35,062 bases of DNA, taken from contig JAFZBE010000046.1 of assembly GCA_017561935.1 (NCBI GenBank), forward strand, positions 1 through 35,062, read 5' to 3'. Made by a program: the position numbers and the translations under genes. Under the pieces are notes generated by a model, which was given only the letters and a program-made list of their open reading frames with translations, did no database searches and had not been told where the DNA came from. Numbering within the stretch: the stretch's first letter is position 1; each line of letters begins with the position of its first letter. Shown here piece after piece: positions 34,628 through 35,062 of the stretch. The DNA comes from Bacteroidales bacterium (GTDB lineage: Bacteria > Bacteroidota > Bacteroidia > Bacteroidales > UBA3663).

Positions 34628-34768
34628 TGTACCTTCATAATGAAGTTATGTTGGACACGACATCTCTGGTATGTAACTTTTTTAATAGATATAACGAATA
34701 TGACTTGAAACCAGAGAATATATACTTTGGACTACAGATTTCGTTCAATACAAATTGAAAGAATCTCG

Positions 34769-34804
34769 AAAAAGTGAAAAAAATGTAAAATGTGTTCACT
34801 TTTT
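34769..34804. promoter_or_regulatory. 10-bp perfect inverted repeat upstream of a promoter
   Basis: AAAAAGTGAA (34769-34778) and TTCACTTTTT (34795-34804), 16-nt loop, ending 10 bp before the -33 box. It could be a terminator for either direction or an operator. Elsewhere in 34628-34768 only a small palindrome CTTCATAATGAAG (34632-34644 region) is seen. Confidence 0.5.
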
Positions 34805-34814
34805 GTATATAATA

Positions 34815-34846
34815 TTTGGAAATAATTGTTTTTCCCCCTATTTTTG
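34815..34846 (+). promoter_or_regulatory. Promoter reading out of the right edge
   Basis: TTTG (34815-34818), 20-bp spacer, TATTTTTG (34839-34846). A strong match that implies a transcript running past the window end. Confidence 0.78.
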
Positions 34847-34897
34847 CAAAAAAAGAATCTGTATATAACCTCGAAAATAAACAAATTATAAAACATT

Positions 34898-34987
34898 ATG
34901 AATGATACAAATTACTTTTACTGGATAAATCGGAGCATTACCACCCAACCAAAACGCCGAAAAACACCCTGGCGACAGCCGAATTAA
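34898..34987 (+). CDS. Possible 29-residue leader peptide
   Basis: ATG at 34898, 52 nt after the -7 box, TAA at 34985. The peptide is basic and aromatic (NYFYWINRS, PKRRKTPWR). With a strong promoter in front and repeats after it, it may be a leader peptide or a by-chance frame. The real downstream gene would lie beyond the window. Confidence 0.25.
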   Translation: MNDTNYFYWINRSITTQPKRRKTPWRQPN

Positions 34988-35062
34988 CACCAATAAGCCT
35001 CAAAAAAGGCCTCAAAAAACGGAGCATTGCCGTTCAATAGGCTGAAAATGCACCTGAAAACG
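34940..35062 (+). repeat. Degenerate direct repeats at the right edge
   Basis: CGGAGCATTACC near 34928-34942 recurs as CGGAGCATTGCC at about 35020-35031, the second forming a hairpin AACGG-7 nt-CCGTT (35018-35034). GCCTCAAAAAA is repeated at 34997-35007 and 35009-35019. The pattern is cut by the window end. Confidence 0.45.

Overview
The window looks like a chromosomal segment of a gut or rumen Prevotella-like Bacteroidales. The evidence is a SusC/SusD pair, many promoters of the Bacteroidetes type (TTTG, about 20 bp, then TAnnTTTG), a Nudix-type sugar regulator next to xylulokinase, DUF3244-like proteins, and CotH proteins whose C-terminal tails resemble type IX secretion signals. No rRNA, tRNA or CRISPR array was seen. 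Family names come from motif recognition by eye; no database search was possible.

Left part (1-8.3 kb): a complete IS1595-like insertion sequence (169-1344) with inverted ends and an exact 8-bp target duplication; a tandem array of palindromic 41-42 bp repeats (1385-1617); then a minus-strand cluster of a beta-helix protein without signal peptide, a CotH-kinase/DUF4886 fusion, an MBOAT acyltransferase and an SGNH-like protein. The last three are tightly packed. This resembles a surface-polymer O-acylation module and ends at a hairpin terminator.

Middle part (10.6-30.2 kb): a glucuronoarabinoxylan-oligosaccharide block. On the minus strand are SusC, SusD, a small lipoprotein and a beta-propeller lipoprotein with one CxxCH, closed by a terminator. 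A new promoter follows, then a ~286-bp inverted-repeat structured element in the leader of GH67 alpha-glucuronidase and GH3 beta-xylosidase. Divergent on the plus strand are the Nudix-type regulator (XylR/AraR-like), xylulokinase and a large LTD/CotH protein. A GH51 arabinofuranosidase lies convergent to these. Xylose isomerase, a xylose transporter and an endoxylanase are absent from the window.

Flanking the xylan block in opposite orientation are two paralogous cassettes: a lipobox/TPR/transmembrane/HTH regulator followed by a small secreted DUF3244-like protein (10586 down to 8445, and 30423 up to 32610). Between regulator and small protein both copies keep the same array of TGYGCA-like half-sites, with nearly the same spacing, just upstream of the promoter. 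The right copy continues into an AT-rich lipoprotein with a Gly/Ala-rich hydrophobic stretch, an outer-membrane beta-barrel-like protein and a start-less Gly-rich ORF remnant. This regulator plus secreted-protein cassette, and the structured inverted-repeat element, are the best candidates here for undescribed biology.
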